From positions 1,984,001 through 2,048,000 of the forward strand of contig CP053448.1 of NCBI GenBank assembly GCA_013285445.1: a stretch of DNA of 64,000 nucleotides, in the 5' to 3' direction. A program made the translations under genes and the position numbers. The notes under the pieces are model-generated. The model was not told the origin of the DNA, searched no databases, and was given only the letters and a program-made list of their open reading frames with translations. Each line of letters opens with the position of its first letter. The stretch's first letter is position 1. Shown here in pieces: positions 27,246 to 36,349 of the stretch. The DNA is from Pseudomonadota bacterium. GTDB lineage: Bacteria > Pseudomonadota > Gammaproteobacteria > Xanthomonadales > Wenzhouxiangellaceae.

Positions 27246-28340
27246 ATGACCCGGATTTTGACGCTGCCCCTGTTTCTGGTGCTTTGCTCAACCGCTTCAG
27301 CGAGCGAATTCACGATCGAACCCTTCGCCGGCCCGCTGGAACACCCCTGGTCGATGGTTTTCTTGCCCGACGGCCGCGCGCTGGTCACCGAGCGACCCGG
27401 GCGCTTGCGCATCATCGACGTCGACGGCCGCCTGCTCGATGATCCCGTCGAGGGGACCCCAGCGGTTTATGCGGCCAGCCAGGGCGGTCTGATGGGCCTG
27501 ATGCTGCATCCTGAATACGCCAGTAACGGCTGGATCTACCTCACGCTGGCGCACGGCACGTCGTCAGCCAACGCCACCCGCCTGGTTCGCGGCCGGCTCT
27601 CTAGCGGCCGCTGGATCGACCAGGAGGTGCTGTTCACGGCCCGGCCGTTCAAAGACACGCCCGTCCATTACGGTGGGCGAATGGCCTTTCTGCCCGACGG
27701 CACACTGCTGATCAGCACCGGTGACGGTTTCGACTACCGCGAGCACGCCCAGCGACTCGACAGCCACCTGGGCAAGGTGCTCCGGCTCAACGAGGACGGG
27801 TCGGTGCCTGAGGACAACCCGTTTGTCAGACAGGAAGGCGCTCTGCCGGAAATCTTCAGCTACGGTCACCGCAATCCGCAGGGCCTGGTGGTGGAGCCGG
27901 ACAGCGGCCGCGTCTGGCTGCACGAGCACGGACCGCGCGGCGGCGACGAGCTCAATCTGCTCGAGCCCGGCGGTAATTACGGCTGGCCGATCACCACAAG
28001 AGGCGTCGACTACTCCGGCGCGCGCGTCACGCCCTACGAGAGCCGTCCGGGCATGATCAATCCGTTGATCGACTGGACCCCGTCGATCGCGCCGGCCGGC
28101 ATGAGCCGCTATGCCGGCACCCTGTTTCACGGCTGGCACGGAGACCTGCTGGTCGCCAGCCTGGTCGAAAAGACCATCCGCCGCATCAGGCTCGACGGCG
28201 AGCGGGTGGTGTCCGATACCCCACTTGGCCTCGGCATCGAGCGCCGGTTGCGGGACGTGCGCGTTGGACCCGATGGCGCGCTTTACCTGCTCGTGGATGA
28301 GAAATCAGGTGACGTTATACGCGTAACTCCATCATTATAG
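27246..28340 (+). CDS. PQQ-dependent aldose sugar dehydrogenase (YliI-like)
   Basis: The product is 364 aa with a signal peptide (LTLPLFLVLCSTASAS) and the six-bladed propeller of soluble glucose/aldose dehydrogenases: LEHPWSMVFLPDGRALVTER, GGLMGLMLHPEYASNGWIYL, GDGFDYREHAQ and YGHRNPQGLVVEP. These mark the PQQ/calcium site region and the conserved His. It would oxidise sugars in the periplasm. A GGAG site precedes the ATG at 27246. The gene ends exactly where the 107-bp repeat array begins. Confidence 0.92.
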   Translation: MTRILTLPLFLVLCSTASASEFTIEPFAGPLEHPWSMVFLPDGRALVTERPGRLRIIDVDGRLLDDPVEGTPAVYAASQGGLMGLMLHPEYASNGWIYLTLAHGTSSANATRLVRGRLSSGRWIDQEVLFTARPFKDTPVHYGGRMAFLPDGTLLISTGDGFDYREHAQRLDSHLGKVLRLNEDGSVPEDNPFVRQEGALPEIFSYGHRNPQGLVVEPDSGRVWLHEHGPRGGDELNLLEPGGNYGWPITTRGVDYSGARVTPYESRPGMINPLIDWTPSIAPAGMSRYAGTLFHGWHGDLLVASLVEKTIRRIRLDGERVVSDTPLGLGIERRLRDVRVGPDGALYLLVDEKSGDVIRVTPSL

Positions 28341-29206
28341 GTTCGATTCGTCGGGGACACGGCCCCGACCTACCCCGCGATCAGACGGCCCGACCATCGG
28401 GCCGGAACGCCGCGGGTCGCGGTCGCATCCGCGACGGACAAGGCTCGATTCGATCCGTCGGTGACCCGGCCCCGACCCACCCCGCGATCAGACGGCCCGA
28501 CCATCGGGCCGGAGCGCCGCGGGTCGCGGTCGCATCCGCGACGGACAAGGCTCGATTCGATCCGTCGGTGACCCGGCCCCGACCCACCCCGCGATCAGAC
28601 GGCCCGACCATCGGGCCGAAGCGCCGTAGGTCGCGGTCGCATCCGCGACGGACAAGGATCGATTCGATCCGTCGGGGACGCGGCCCCGACCTACCCCGCG
28701 ATCAGACGGCCCGACCATCGGGCCGGAGCGCCGCAGGTCGCGGTCGCATCCGCGACGGACAAGGCTCGATTCGATCCGTCGGTGACCCGGCCCCGACCCA
28801 CCCCGCGATCAGACGGCCCGACCATCGGGCCGGAGCGCCGCAGGTCGCGGTCGCATCCGCGACGGACAAGGCTCGATTCGATCCGTCGGTGACCCGGCCC
28901 CGACCCACCCCGCGATCAGACGGCCCGACCATTGGGCCGGAGCGCCGCAGGTCGCGGTCGCATCCGCGACGGACAAGGCTCGATTCGATCCGTCGGTGAC
29001 CCGGCCCCGACCCACCCCGCGATCAGACGGCCCGACCATCGGGCCGAAGCGCCGTAGGTCGCGGTCGCATCCGCGACGGACAAGGCTCGATTCGATCCGT
29101 CGGTGACCCGGCCCCGACTCACCCCGCGATCAGACGGCCCGACCATCGGGCCGAAGCGCCGTAGGTCGCGGTCGCATCCGCGACGCACAGGGTTCGGTCG
29201 GCTCGA
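28341..29206. repeat. Tandem array: eight copies of an exact 107-bp unit
   Basis: The same TCGG landmark recurs at 28351, 28458, 28565, 28672, 28779, 28886, 28993 and 29100, always 107 bp apart, and the last copy degrades after about 29190. Each unit holds three palindromes, shown here for copy 4: 28671-28690 (GTCGGGG/CCCCGAC), 28707-28725 (CGGCCCGA-CCA-TCGGGCCG) and 28737-28756 (GTCGCGG/CCGCGAC). Copies differ at only a few bases. Because 107 is not a multiple of 3, the short open frames inside shift with each copy and are not genes. The array fills the gap between two convergent genes. Confidence 0.95.
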
Positions 29207-29212
29207 TTGCGG

Positions 29213-30490
29213 TCACTCCGCGCTCGTCGACCTCGGCCGGTTGCGGTAACGCTCGTAGAGCCGTCTCTGGCGGTCGCGCGAAAAATCATACGCTTCGCCG
29301 TCGATCCAGGCGCCATGGATACTGGTGGTAGCCTCCAGCGGTGAACCGTCAGTGACGAAGAACGTCGCGCGCTTGCCTGGATCGAGGGTACCCAGCTCCT
29401 CGCCGACGCCGATAATCTCGGCCGGCCACTGGGTCACACTTTTCAGCGCCGCTTCCTCCGACAAACCGAAGGCGGCCGCCATGCCGGCCTGAAATGGAAT
29501 ATGCCGGGCGTTACCGGCGGTAAAGGCCGAGCCCCCGTCGGTGATGGCAAAGCGCACGCCGGCCTCGGCCAGGCGCGATGCCGCTACGTAGGCTTCGTCA
29601 TAGGGCTCCCAGGCGCGTTCGGGCATGGAGTGAACCCCGGTCAGGATCGCGTCGGCATCGCTGGCGGCCAGCCGTTCGGCCAGGTGCTGCAGGTCCGGCC
29701 CGCCAACGAGCACGACGTCATCGAATTCCTGTTTCCTGGCCCAGTCAAGGGCGGCGGTCATGGCGCGCTCGGTACCGGCGTGCAGAAACAGGCGCAGATC
29801 ACCGTCAAGCAGCGGGCCCAACGCAGCGAACTGGTCGTTGGGTGCCGGGCGTGGCGCGCCCGATTCCCGATGGGCCCGCATGGCCTTATGCCAGGCGCGC
29901 GCCTGCTCGAGCACCTCGTCGATGAGCTTGAGGTCTTCGTGCTTGTCGTCGTCGGCCGCGCCCGGCGGAAACGCGATATGCATGCCCGTAGGCGCCTTGA
30001 GCGTCATGTCCTGCCAGTTCCAACCGGCCAGGCTGATGGCCGCTGAAGAACCCCGAATCAGTCCACCGGTCGGCATGATATTGGCCGTCAACAGGCCACC
30101 GCTGACGTTGGGGGCAAACAGCATGGAGTCGTGGTTGACCGCGATTTCTGCGCGAATGGCGGCGTTGATCTTGCCAGTCTCGGTCGTGTCGTCGGTGCCG
30201 GCCACGCTGCCGATCTCGGTCAGGCCCAGGACCGTGCCGGCATGCACCAGGCCGGGATACAGGTGCCGCCCCGTCAGGTCCACCGTACGGACCTCGTCAG
30301 GCACCTGGATCCGATCGCCGAGCGCTTCGATGCGGCCGTTGTTGACCAGCAGCGTGCCGTTCTCGATTGCTGGCCCGGAGACCGGATGAAGCGTGGCGCC
30401 GACATAGGCCACGCGTTGGGCCAGGGCCGAGGTTCCGACGGCCGCAAGCAGCACAGCCGCGATGGCGTTACGAATGAGGATGCAAGTCAT
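29213..30490 (-). CDS. Amidohydrolase-fold exported protein lacking the HxH motif
   Basis: The product is 425 aa with a signal peptide (IAAVLLAAVGTSALAQ). It has the amidohydrolase composite fold: ALGDRIQVPDEVRTVDLTGRHLYPGL leads into barrel strand 1, and the closing beta-sandwich reads GTLDPGKRATFFVTDG. The strand-1 HxH that binds metal is replaced by G85 and V87 (PGLVHAGTV), so metal binding should be impaired. It is the third gene of a trio, starting 2 bp after the upstream stop. It probably acts in the periplasm with its neighbours. Confidence 0.85.
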   Translation of the reverse strand: MTCILIRNAIAAVLLAAVGTSALAQRVAYVGATLHPVSGPAIENGTLLVNNGRIEALGDRIQVPDEVRTVDLTGRHLYPGLVHAGTVLGLTEIGSVAGTDDTTETGKINAAIRAEIAVNHDSMLFAPNVSGGLLTANIMPTGGLIRGSSAAISLAGWNWQDMTLKAPTGMHIAFPPGAADDDKHEDLKLIDEVLEQARAWHKAMRAHRESGAPRPAPNDQFAALGPLLDGDLRLFLHAGTERAMTAALDWARKQEFDDVVLVGGPDLQHLAERLAASDADAILTGVHSMPERAWEPYDEAYVAASRLAEAGVRFAITDGGSAFTAGNARHIPFQAGMAAAFGLSEEAALKSVTQWPAEIIGVGEELGTLDPGKRATFFVTDGSPLEATTSIHGAWIDGEAYDFSRDRQRRLYERYRNRPRSTSAE

Positions 30491-30492
30491 GA

Positions 30493-31953
30493 TCAGGCTC
30501 CTCCCAACAGATGACGCAGGACGGCAAGTCCCGGTTCCGGGTCGTCGGGATCGGTCTGTTCCTCGGCTTCTGCATCGGCCGCTTCTTCACCGTCTTCGCT
30601 CGCATCGTCCTCGCCCGACTCGCTTTCGGCCCGGACCGCCGCAATCAGCTCCTGGCGTTCAGCCTCCCAGGCCTGGCGCGCCTCGAGATCGCGCTGGCGG
30701 TCGAAATACAGGCGGCCGTCGATCCAGGTCTGCTCAACCCGGCTGGTGATCGACAGCGGCGGGCCGCTCCAGACCACGATATCAGCATCCAGCCCTTCGG
30801 CGAGCCGGCCGATGCGCTCGCCCTGGCCCAGCTGCCGGGCCGGGTTGGCGGTCACCAGTTTGAGCGCCTCGTGTGCGTCGAGGCTGCCGTATCGCACCGA
30901 TTTGGCCGCTTCGATATTCATACGGCGGGCCAGCTCCGGGTTGTCGGAGTTGACGCTGGTCAGCACACCGCGTTCGTACATCAGCGCAGCGTTGTAGGGG
31001 ATGGCATCGCGCGCCTCGTACTTGAAGCCGTACCAGTCGGAGAAGGTCGAGCCACCAGCGCCGTGCCCGGCCATTTCGTCGGCCACCTTGTAGCCTTCCA
31101 GCACATGGTGAAAGGCCCTGATGCGAAACCCGTGACGCTCGGCCGTGTCCATCAGAGCCAGGAACTCGTCGGCACGATAGCCGTGCGAGTGCACGTCGAT
31201 CTCGCCGGCAAGGATCGCGTTGAGCACCTCCATCTCCAGATCGGGCCGCGCGGGAACCGCGTTGCGGCCACCGCGCTCGGCGTGGCGGCGGGCATACTCA
31301 CGCGCCTGCTGGAACTTCTCGTCGATGATCTGGTTCACGCCCTGACGGCTGTCAGGATAGCGCGGCGTATCCGGCTGCCAGTTGCTCTGCTTGGGATTTT
31401 CGCCCAGCGCGAACTTGATCACGCCCGGCTGCCCTTCGATGATCATGTCATCAGGATCGGCGCCCCAGCGCAGCTTGACGATCACGTTCTGGCCGCCGAT
31501 GGCGTTGGCCGAGCCGTGCATCAGATGCATGGTCGTGAGTCCACCAGCCATCTGCCGGTAGATATTGATCGAGTCGGCGTTGATCACGTCGGCGATGCGC
31601 ACCATGGCAGTGCTGATCAGCGACGATTCGTTGACCCCGCCAGTGATGGCCGCGTGCGAATGGGCGTCGATCAGACCGGGCGTGACGTGACGGCCGTCAG
31701 CGTCGATCTCGACGGCGCCACGCGGCGCGCTCAGGTCCTGGCCGATGCGCTCGATCCTACCGCGGCGGATCAGCAGGTCGGCATCTTGCAGAACGCCCGC
31801 CTCGCCGGCCGTCCACAGGGTGGTGTTGCGGATCAGGACATGATCCGGCTGTTCGGGAATCGCGCTGTTCCAGGCTTCGATATCGTGTGCGCCGGCCGGC
31901 ATCGCGGCCCATGCCACGACCGCAGCCAGCACCATTCGGGTAAACTTGTTCAT
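30493..31953 (-). CDS. Amidohydrolase, exported, metal site intact
   Basis: The product is 486 aa with a signal peptide (VLAAVVAWAAMPAGA). Strand 1 carries the intact metal motif as H98-S-H100 (PGLIDAHSH). Further His ligands lie in IDVHSHGYRADEF and AFHHVLEGYK, and SVNSDNPELARRM holds the likely catalytic Asp. The C-terminus is an acidic low-complexity tail (many E and D from about residue 440). It overlaps the upstream gene as ATGA. Members of this group cleave cyclic amides or dipeptide-like bonds; the substrate is unknown. Confidence 0.9.
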   Translation of the reverse strand: MNKFTRMVLAAVVAWAAMPAGAHDIEAWNSAIPEQPDHVLIRNTTLWTAGEAGVLQDADLLIRRGRIERIGQDLSAPRGAVEIDADGRHVTPGLIDAHSHAAITGGVNESSLISTAMVRIADVINADSINIYRQMAGGLTTMHLMHGSANAIGGQNVIVKLRWGADPDDMIIEGQPGVIKFALGENPKQSNWQPDTPRYPDSRQGVNQIIDEKFQQAREYARRHAERGGRNAVPARPDLEMEVLNAILAGEIDVHSHGYRADEFLALMDTAERHGFRIRAFHHVLEGYKVADEMAGHGAGGSTFSDWYGFKYEARDAIPYNAALMYERGVLTSVNSDNPELARRMNIEAAKSVRYGSLDAHEALKLVTANPARQLGQGERIGRLAEGLDADIVVWSGPPLSITSRVEQTWIDGRLYFDRQRDLEARQAWEAERQELIAAVRAESESGEDDASEDGEEAADAEAEEQTDPDDPEPGLAVLRHLLGGA

Positions 31954-33620
31954 GCCGCGTCCTCCACGTCGTCGGGATTGCCGCTGCGCCTGCCACGCAC
32001 GCCGAAGTCGCCCTGCGGGCTGGAACCGCTGCCGCTGCCGCGCTCGCCCTCGATATCGAGGAAGAAGCTGATCGAGCCGGGCATGCCCAGGCGAGAGCCG
32101 TCGATGCGCACGTCCAGTCGGCTGCCGGATACCCGAGCCTCGGCCAGCGGCACGGAAGTACCCATGATGCTGAAGCTGCCCGACAGGTTCGGCGCCTTGC
32201 CGTCGAGATCGAGCAAGGCTTCCATATTGCCCATCCCCTCGATGACAAGGGTGATATCCCAGCGGCCGGCCGGTTCGATTTCGGGCGGCTCGAGCGCGCT
32301 GAGCACGTAGCGGCGCCCGTCAACCCAGATCTCTTGCACGGTTGGCGACTCGACCAGCAGCTCGCCTTCAACCACCACAAAATTCGCCATGTAGCCGGCG
32401 ACCAGGCGTCCGGCCCGATCGTCGATGCCCAGCATCTTCGCCGGTCCGGTGGTCAGCGCGGCCAGGGCACGGTCGGGATCAAGCCCGCGCTCGATGGCAC
32501 GCGCCAGGTTGGGGAACAGCCCGTCCGGGCTGCCGTGCGGATGTGTGGTGAACACCACCGGCAATCCCGAATCCATCACCCGGCCGGGGTTTTCCGGTGC
32601 CAGGTGCCAGTGCCTGAGCTCGGGCAGGCTGACATCGCGTTCGTGCTTGTCGACATCCGGCGCGTCGGGAAAGTCGAGCGGCAGAATCTGGCCCAGGCCC
32701 GCTGCCGCCAGCGAGTCGAGCCGCTGGTACTCGCGGCCGTGGCCGACAATCCATGGTTCAAGCCCATACTCGGCCGCCAGCGCGGCGACACGCAAAGAAT
32801 CGAGCATGTCGGCAGATTCAAACACCGTCGGGACATCACCGGAGAGCACCGGCTCCAGGGCCGATATGCCCTCCAGAAAAGCGGGTCGCGACTGAGCGGG
32901 ATCACGGTGCCAGGCCGCCCGCGCCCCGACCTGCCATCGTGCGTCGGCCAGCACCTGGCGCAACAGGGCAATCGAGCCCATCAGGGAATTGGGGAAATCG
33001 CCCCCGGAAGTCCGGGCCTGCAGGGAAAAATGCTGGAACAGCTCAGGCGCAATCAGGTTTTCGGCCAGACCACCCTCGCCCAGGTTGACCAGCGCGCTTG
33101 ATCCGCGCACCAGGCCATCTTCAGGCGCGATCACGGCGCTGGTAAATCCGGCCCGGCGCAGTGCCTCGACCCGTTCGGCCGGCCAGAAACCGGAGGCCAG
33201 CTTGCGCTCCGCGGTGATAAGCGGATGCGGATAGCGGCCAGGCGCCAGGCGTTCACCGGATTCATCCTCCGTGTCTTCGTCCTCACCTTCATCTGAATGG
33301 AAGGCGATCGGAACATAAGCGTCGATCAGGCCCGGATAGACGCGAGTATCCGATTCTTTCGGGTCGAATTCGTGTACGCGAGCATCGGGCGGAATCGCGA
33401 GATCGTCACCGATCGACTCGATGATGCCATCGCGGATCACGATGATGCCGTTTTCGATCGTCTCCCCGGGTGCTGTCACCAGCGTGACGCCGCTGATGGC
33501 GTGCACCCCCGGTGCGGGCTGGCGCAGCAGCGGCTCCTGGGCCGTCGCCGGCTGAAGCCAGGCCGAGGCGGCTACGAGCAACAAAAACCTCTTCAAGGCC
33601 GATCCTCCCGTTCTGAACAA
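31950..33620 (-). CDS. Amidohydrolase-fold protein lacking HxH, with extra C-terminal beta domain
   Basis: The product is 556 aa with a signal peptide (RFLLLVAASAWLQPATAQ). The amidohydrolase frame is clear (RVYPGLIDA, then GRLVAGYMANFVVVEG near the end of the barrel unit), but the strand-1 HxH reads Y102-V-P104. After about residue 450 there is an additional beta-rich domain (WDITLVIEGMGNMEALLDLD). It is the first gene of the trio and overlaps the next by 4 bp. The loss of metal ligands suggests a structural or regulatory partner of the intact middle protein. Confidence 0.85.
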   Translation of the reverse strand: MFRTGGSALKRFLLLVAASAWLQPATAQEPLLRQPAPGVHAISGVTLVTAPGETIENGIIVIRDGIIESIGDDLAIPPDARVHEFDPKESDTRVYPGLIDAYVPIAFHSDEGEDEDTEDESGERLAPGRYPHPLITAERKLASGFWPAERVEALRRAGFTSAVIAPEDGLVRGSSALVNLGEGGLAENLIAPELFQHFSLQARTSGGDFPNSLMGSIALLRQVLADARWQVGARAAWHRDPAQSRPAFLEGISALEPVLSGDVPTVFESADMLDSLRVAALAAEYGLEPWIVGHGREYQRLDSLAAAGLGQILPLDFPDAPDVDKHERDVSLPELRHWHLAPENPGRVMDSGLPVVFTTHPHGSPDGLFPNLARAIERGLDPDRALAALTTGPAKMLGIDDRAGRLVAGYMANFVVVEGELLVESPTVQEIWVDGRRYVLSALEPPEIEPAGRWDITLVIEGMGNMEALLDLDGKAPNLSGSFSIMGTSVPLAEARVSGSRLDVRIDGSRLGMPGSISFFLDIEGERGSGSGSSPQGDFGVRGRRSGNPDDVEDAA

Positions 33621-33677
33621 GCCGTCACGCTAAACGACGGTCAGCGCCGAGAAAAGGGTCAAAGGTCATGGTCCCGT

Positions 33678-34955
33678 TCAGTTGGCGCTTGACTCAGGAA
33701 GAGAACCGAGGTCGATTGGATGTCGGGCCACCGGCATGGTCATGCAGCGGCAGCCGCCTCCGCCACGAGTCAGCTCGGCGCCGTCTATGGTCACCACCAC
33801 ACGCTCGTCGGCGCCGATTACGCGGCTGCCGGCGATCACATCCTCGGCGTCAGCCACGTTGAAGCCGGCTGACGACAGGGCGTCCAGCGTGTAGCGATTG
33901 TGTCGATAACCGAGGATTTGCCCGGGGCCGAAGGCGAAAAAGTTGGCCCCGCTGGCCCACTGCTCACGCTCCTGGTGGAAATCATCATCACCGCCGCACG
34001 GCACCGGCGCAAGATCCACGCCCACCGCCGACAGGGCAGAAAGCACGTCGCGATACTCGGTGATGTCCGCTTCCGGACCCTCGCGAAAACGACAGTGAAA
34101 CGCGCGCGAGCGATTGGCCCCGGTGATCAGAGGCGGAAAAACCACACACTTGTCGTGATCGACCATGGTGAAAATCATGTCGAGATGAATGGTGGCACGG
34201 GTCTTCGGAATCTCGACCACGATGAAGTTGTCGATCGGACCCTGCGAGGCGATCGCGCGCATGAGCTGGTCGATTCCGGCCACCGAGGTGCGCTCGCTGT
34301 AGCCAACGACCGCCAGGTTCTCACGGATGACCAGCAGATCTCCGCCCTCGATGGTCACCTCCGAGTCGCGGTTGTCGGTGCCGTCGAAATAGAAGCCCCC
34401 GGAGCGAATCTCGGGGTGGTGTTTGAAGACGGCCTTGAGCAGCAGTGCCTCGGCCACTCGAGCCCGGTAGGCCATCGAACCGATGATGATGCGATCGTTG
34501 ACGCACATGGTGGCATCGCGGGTGAAAAAGGTGTTGGGCAGCGGAGGAATGGCGTAGCGCGATGAACTCAGATACTTCTCCAGGCTGATGGCCCGCTTGG
34601 GCGTCCCCTCGATCAACTGGCGCGCGAGTTGATCCTGTGAGAGATCAAGCAGATAATCGCGCACTTCGGGACAGTCAAACAGCCCGGTCAATGCCGACAC
34701 CAGTCCCTGCCTCACGCGCTCGATGGCGAGCACCTCCACCAGCAAATCCCGCAGTTCGACAACGTTGGCGAAACAGCCCAGTACGCCCTTGAGCTGGCGA
34801 TGCTCACCGGCAGCCAGCTCCAGGTTGAGAATGTCATCGTAGAGCACTTCTGCAGCCGTGTCCGGGGTCATATTCTCGATTTCCTGACCCGGGGTATGGA
34901 CAACCACGGTCTGCAGCGGGCCAATTTCGGAACTGACGTTGATATCAATGGTCAT
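33678..34955 (-). CDS. arcA: Arginine deiminase
   Basis: Arginine deiminase hydrolyses L-arginine to citrulline and ammonia. The product is 425 aa from the ATG at 34955, where the family N-terminus begins (IGPLQTVVVHTPGQEIENMTP). Conserved blocks include FTRDATMCVND, GGDLLVI, HLDMIFTMVD and the C-terminal RGGGGCRCMTMP with the nucleophile at C404. No arcB, arcC or arcD is adjacent, so it may serve nitrogen supply or acid defence rather than the classical ATP-yielding pathway. It is divergent from the AI-2E permease gene. Confidence 0.95.
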   Translation of the reverse strand: MTIDINVSSEIGPLQTVVVHTPGQEIENMTPDTAAEVLYDDILNLELAAGEHRQLKGVLGCFANVVELRDLLVEVLAIERVRQGLVSALTGLFDCPEVRDYLLDLSQDQLARQLIEGTPKRAISLEKYLSSSRYAIPPLPNTFFTRDATMCVNDRIIIGSMAYRARVAEALLLKAVFKHHPEIRSGGFYFDGTDNRDSEVTIEGGDLLVIRENLAVVGYSERTSVAGIDQLMRAIASQGPIDNFIVVEIPKTRATIHLDMIFTMVDHDKCVVFPPLITGANRSRAFHCRFREGPEADITEYRDVLSALSAVGVDLAPVPCGGDDDFHQEREQWASGANFFAFGPGQILGYRHNRYTLDALSSAGFNVADAEDVIAGSRVIGADERVVVTIDGAELTRGGGGCRCMTMPVARHPIDLGSLPESSAN

Positions 34956-35092
34956 TGCCGGGCTTGAAGTTGGACGGGACGCCTGATTATACGCACCCGC
35001 AGGCGCTGATCGGCTGACTTGCATCCGCTCACCGTCCCTGCGACTATTGCCGGCGTTTTCCACCACATTGCGCCCGACCCAGGTACTCTGAC

Positions 35093-36205
35093 ATGACCGA
35101 CCCACAACCGGAGCGTTTCCCGCACATCTCCCGTACGCAGATCTTGTGGTTTCTGGGCGGGCTGCTGGTGACCGGTTGGCTGATCTGGCTACTCGGCCCG
35201 GTCCTGACACCCTTTTTCATCAGTATTCTGCTGGCCTATATCGCCAACCCGGTTGTTGAATGGATGGAACGCCTTCACATCCGTCGCGATCTCGCCGTTG
35301 CGCTGGTGTTCGTGCTGGCCTTTGTGCTGCTGGCCGTTGCACTCCTGATCATCGTTCCCGTGCTGATTCGCGAAGTCGCCGAGCTGTTCGGTCGCCTGCC
35401 GGGCTACTTCCAGGCCCTGCAGGAAACGGTTCTGCCCTGGGTCGAAGACCGGCTGGATATTCGGCTGGACCTGGAGACCTTCGATGCCGAACGCGCAACC
35501 AGCCTGATCCAGGAGTACTTCCACAATATCACCAGCGCAGCCGGCAACGTGCTGACCACCATGACTCGTTCCGGTGGCCGATTCATTGTCTGGCTGACCG
35601 GAATGGTGCTGGTGCCGCTGGTCGCCTTCTACCTGATGCGCGACTGGAATCGCCTGATGGAAGCCCTGCGCGACATGCTCCCGCGTAACGTCGAACCCAC
35701 CGTCGTTCGGCTGATCTCGCAGTGCGATGAGGCACTGGGCGGCTTCTTGCGCGGCCAGGTCCTGGTCATGATCAGCCTCGGCCTCATATACGGCGTCGGG
35801 CTGTGGATCGTGGGACTGAACAACGCCTTTGCCATCGGCATGATTGCCGGCCTGGTCAGTTTCGTGCCCTACCTCGGAGCCATTATCGGCATACTCCTGG
35901 CCGGCGTCACTGCCGTCATCCAGGACTTCAGCATCATGTTTCTGCTCTCGGTCGCCGCGGTATTCGTGATCGGCCAGACCATCGAAAGCCTGCTGCTCAC
36001 GCCCAAGCTGGTCGGTGACCGAATCGGCCTGCACCCGGTGCTGGTCATATTCATGGTCATGGCCGGCGGTCAGCTGTTCGGATTTACCGGGATCCTGCTT
36101 GCCCTGCCGGTTGCCGCAGCCGGCACCGTACTGGTGCGGTTCTTCTACCAAAGCTACAAGAACAGCCGGCTCTACCAGCAGGAAGGCGACCAGGAGCAGT
36201 CGTAG
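35093..36205 (+). CDS. AI-2E family (PerM-like) membrane transporter
   Basis: The product is 370 aa with paired hydrophobic helices at the N-terminus (ILWFLGGLLVTGWLIWLLGPVLTPFFISILLAYIANP), a central amphipathic region, and the conserved C-terminal core VPYLGAIIGILLAGVTAV with SLLLTPKLVGDRIGLHP. That pattern defines the AI-2E/UPF0118 permeases, some of which are sodium-proton antiporters. The substrate cannot be inferred. It is divergent from arcA, with the start close behind a 137-bp shared gap. Confidence 0.9.
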   Translation: MTDPQPERFPHISRTQILWFLGGLLVTGWLIWLLGPVLTPFFISILLAYIANPVVEWMERLHIRRDLAVALVFVLAFVLLAVALLIIVPVLIREVAELFGRLPGYFQALQETVLPWVEDRLDIRLDLETFDAERATSLIQEYFHNITSAAGNVLTTMTRSGGRFIVWLTGMVLVPLVAFYLMRDWNRLMEALRDMLPRNVEPTVVRLISQCDEALGGFLRGQVLVMISLGLIYGVGLWIVGLNNAFAIGMIAGLVSFVPYLGAIIGILLAGVTAVIQDFSIMFLLSVAAVFVIGQTIESLLLTPKLVGDRIGLHPVLVIFMVMAGGQLFGFTGILLALPVAAAGTVLVRFFYQSYKNSRLYQQEGDQEQS

Positions 36206-36240
36206 CCCGGATGACGCCAGGCACGACGCCTCCGGCGCAC

Positions 36241-36268
36241 AAAAAAGACCCGGAACGGAGTCCGGGTC
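36241..36268 (-). terminator. Rho-independent terminator for the phasin gene
   Basis: GACCCGGA at 36247-36254 pairs perfectly with TCCGGGTC at 36261-36268. On the minus strand the stem is followed by six T (36246-36241). It lies about 80 bp after the phasin stop and also in the 3' gap of the convergent permease gene. Confidence 0.85.
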
Positions 36269-36349
36269 AAGCGATTGCAGCCGGAATCGGGCCGAGGGAG
36301 AAAGCCCGGGCTGCTTCGGGGTAGTCTGAGTCAGCCGGCCTGACCGCCC

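Noticed and set aside
28340..28350. tRNA T-arm-like sequence GGTTCGATTC
   Set aside because: There is no cloverleaf around it, and it is the edge of the 107-bp repeat.
28381..29188. Family of ~76-residue basic proteins on the minus strand of the array
   Set aside because: They are repeats of the same open frame produced by the tandem unit. The period is not a multiple of three, there are no ribosome sites, and the DNA is palindromic.
28341..29206. CRISPR array
   Set aside because: The whole 107-bp unit repeats with no unique spacers, and there are no cas genes.
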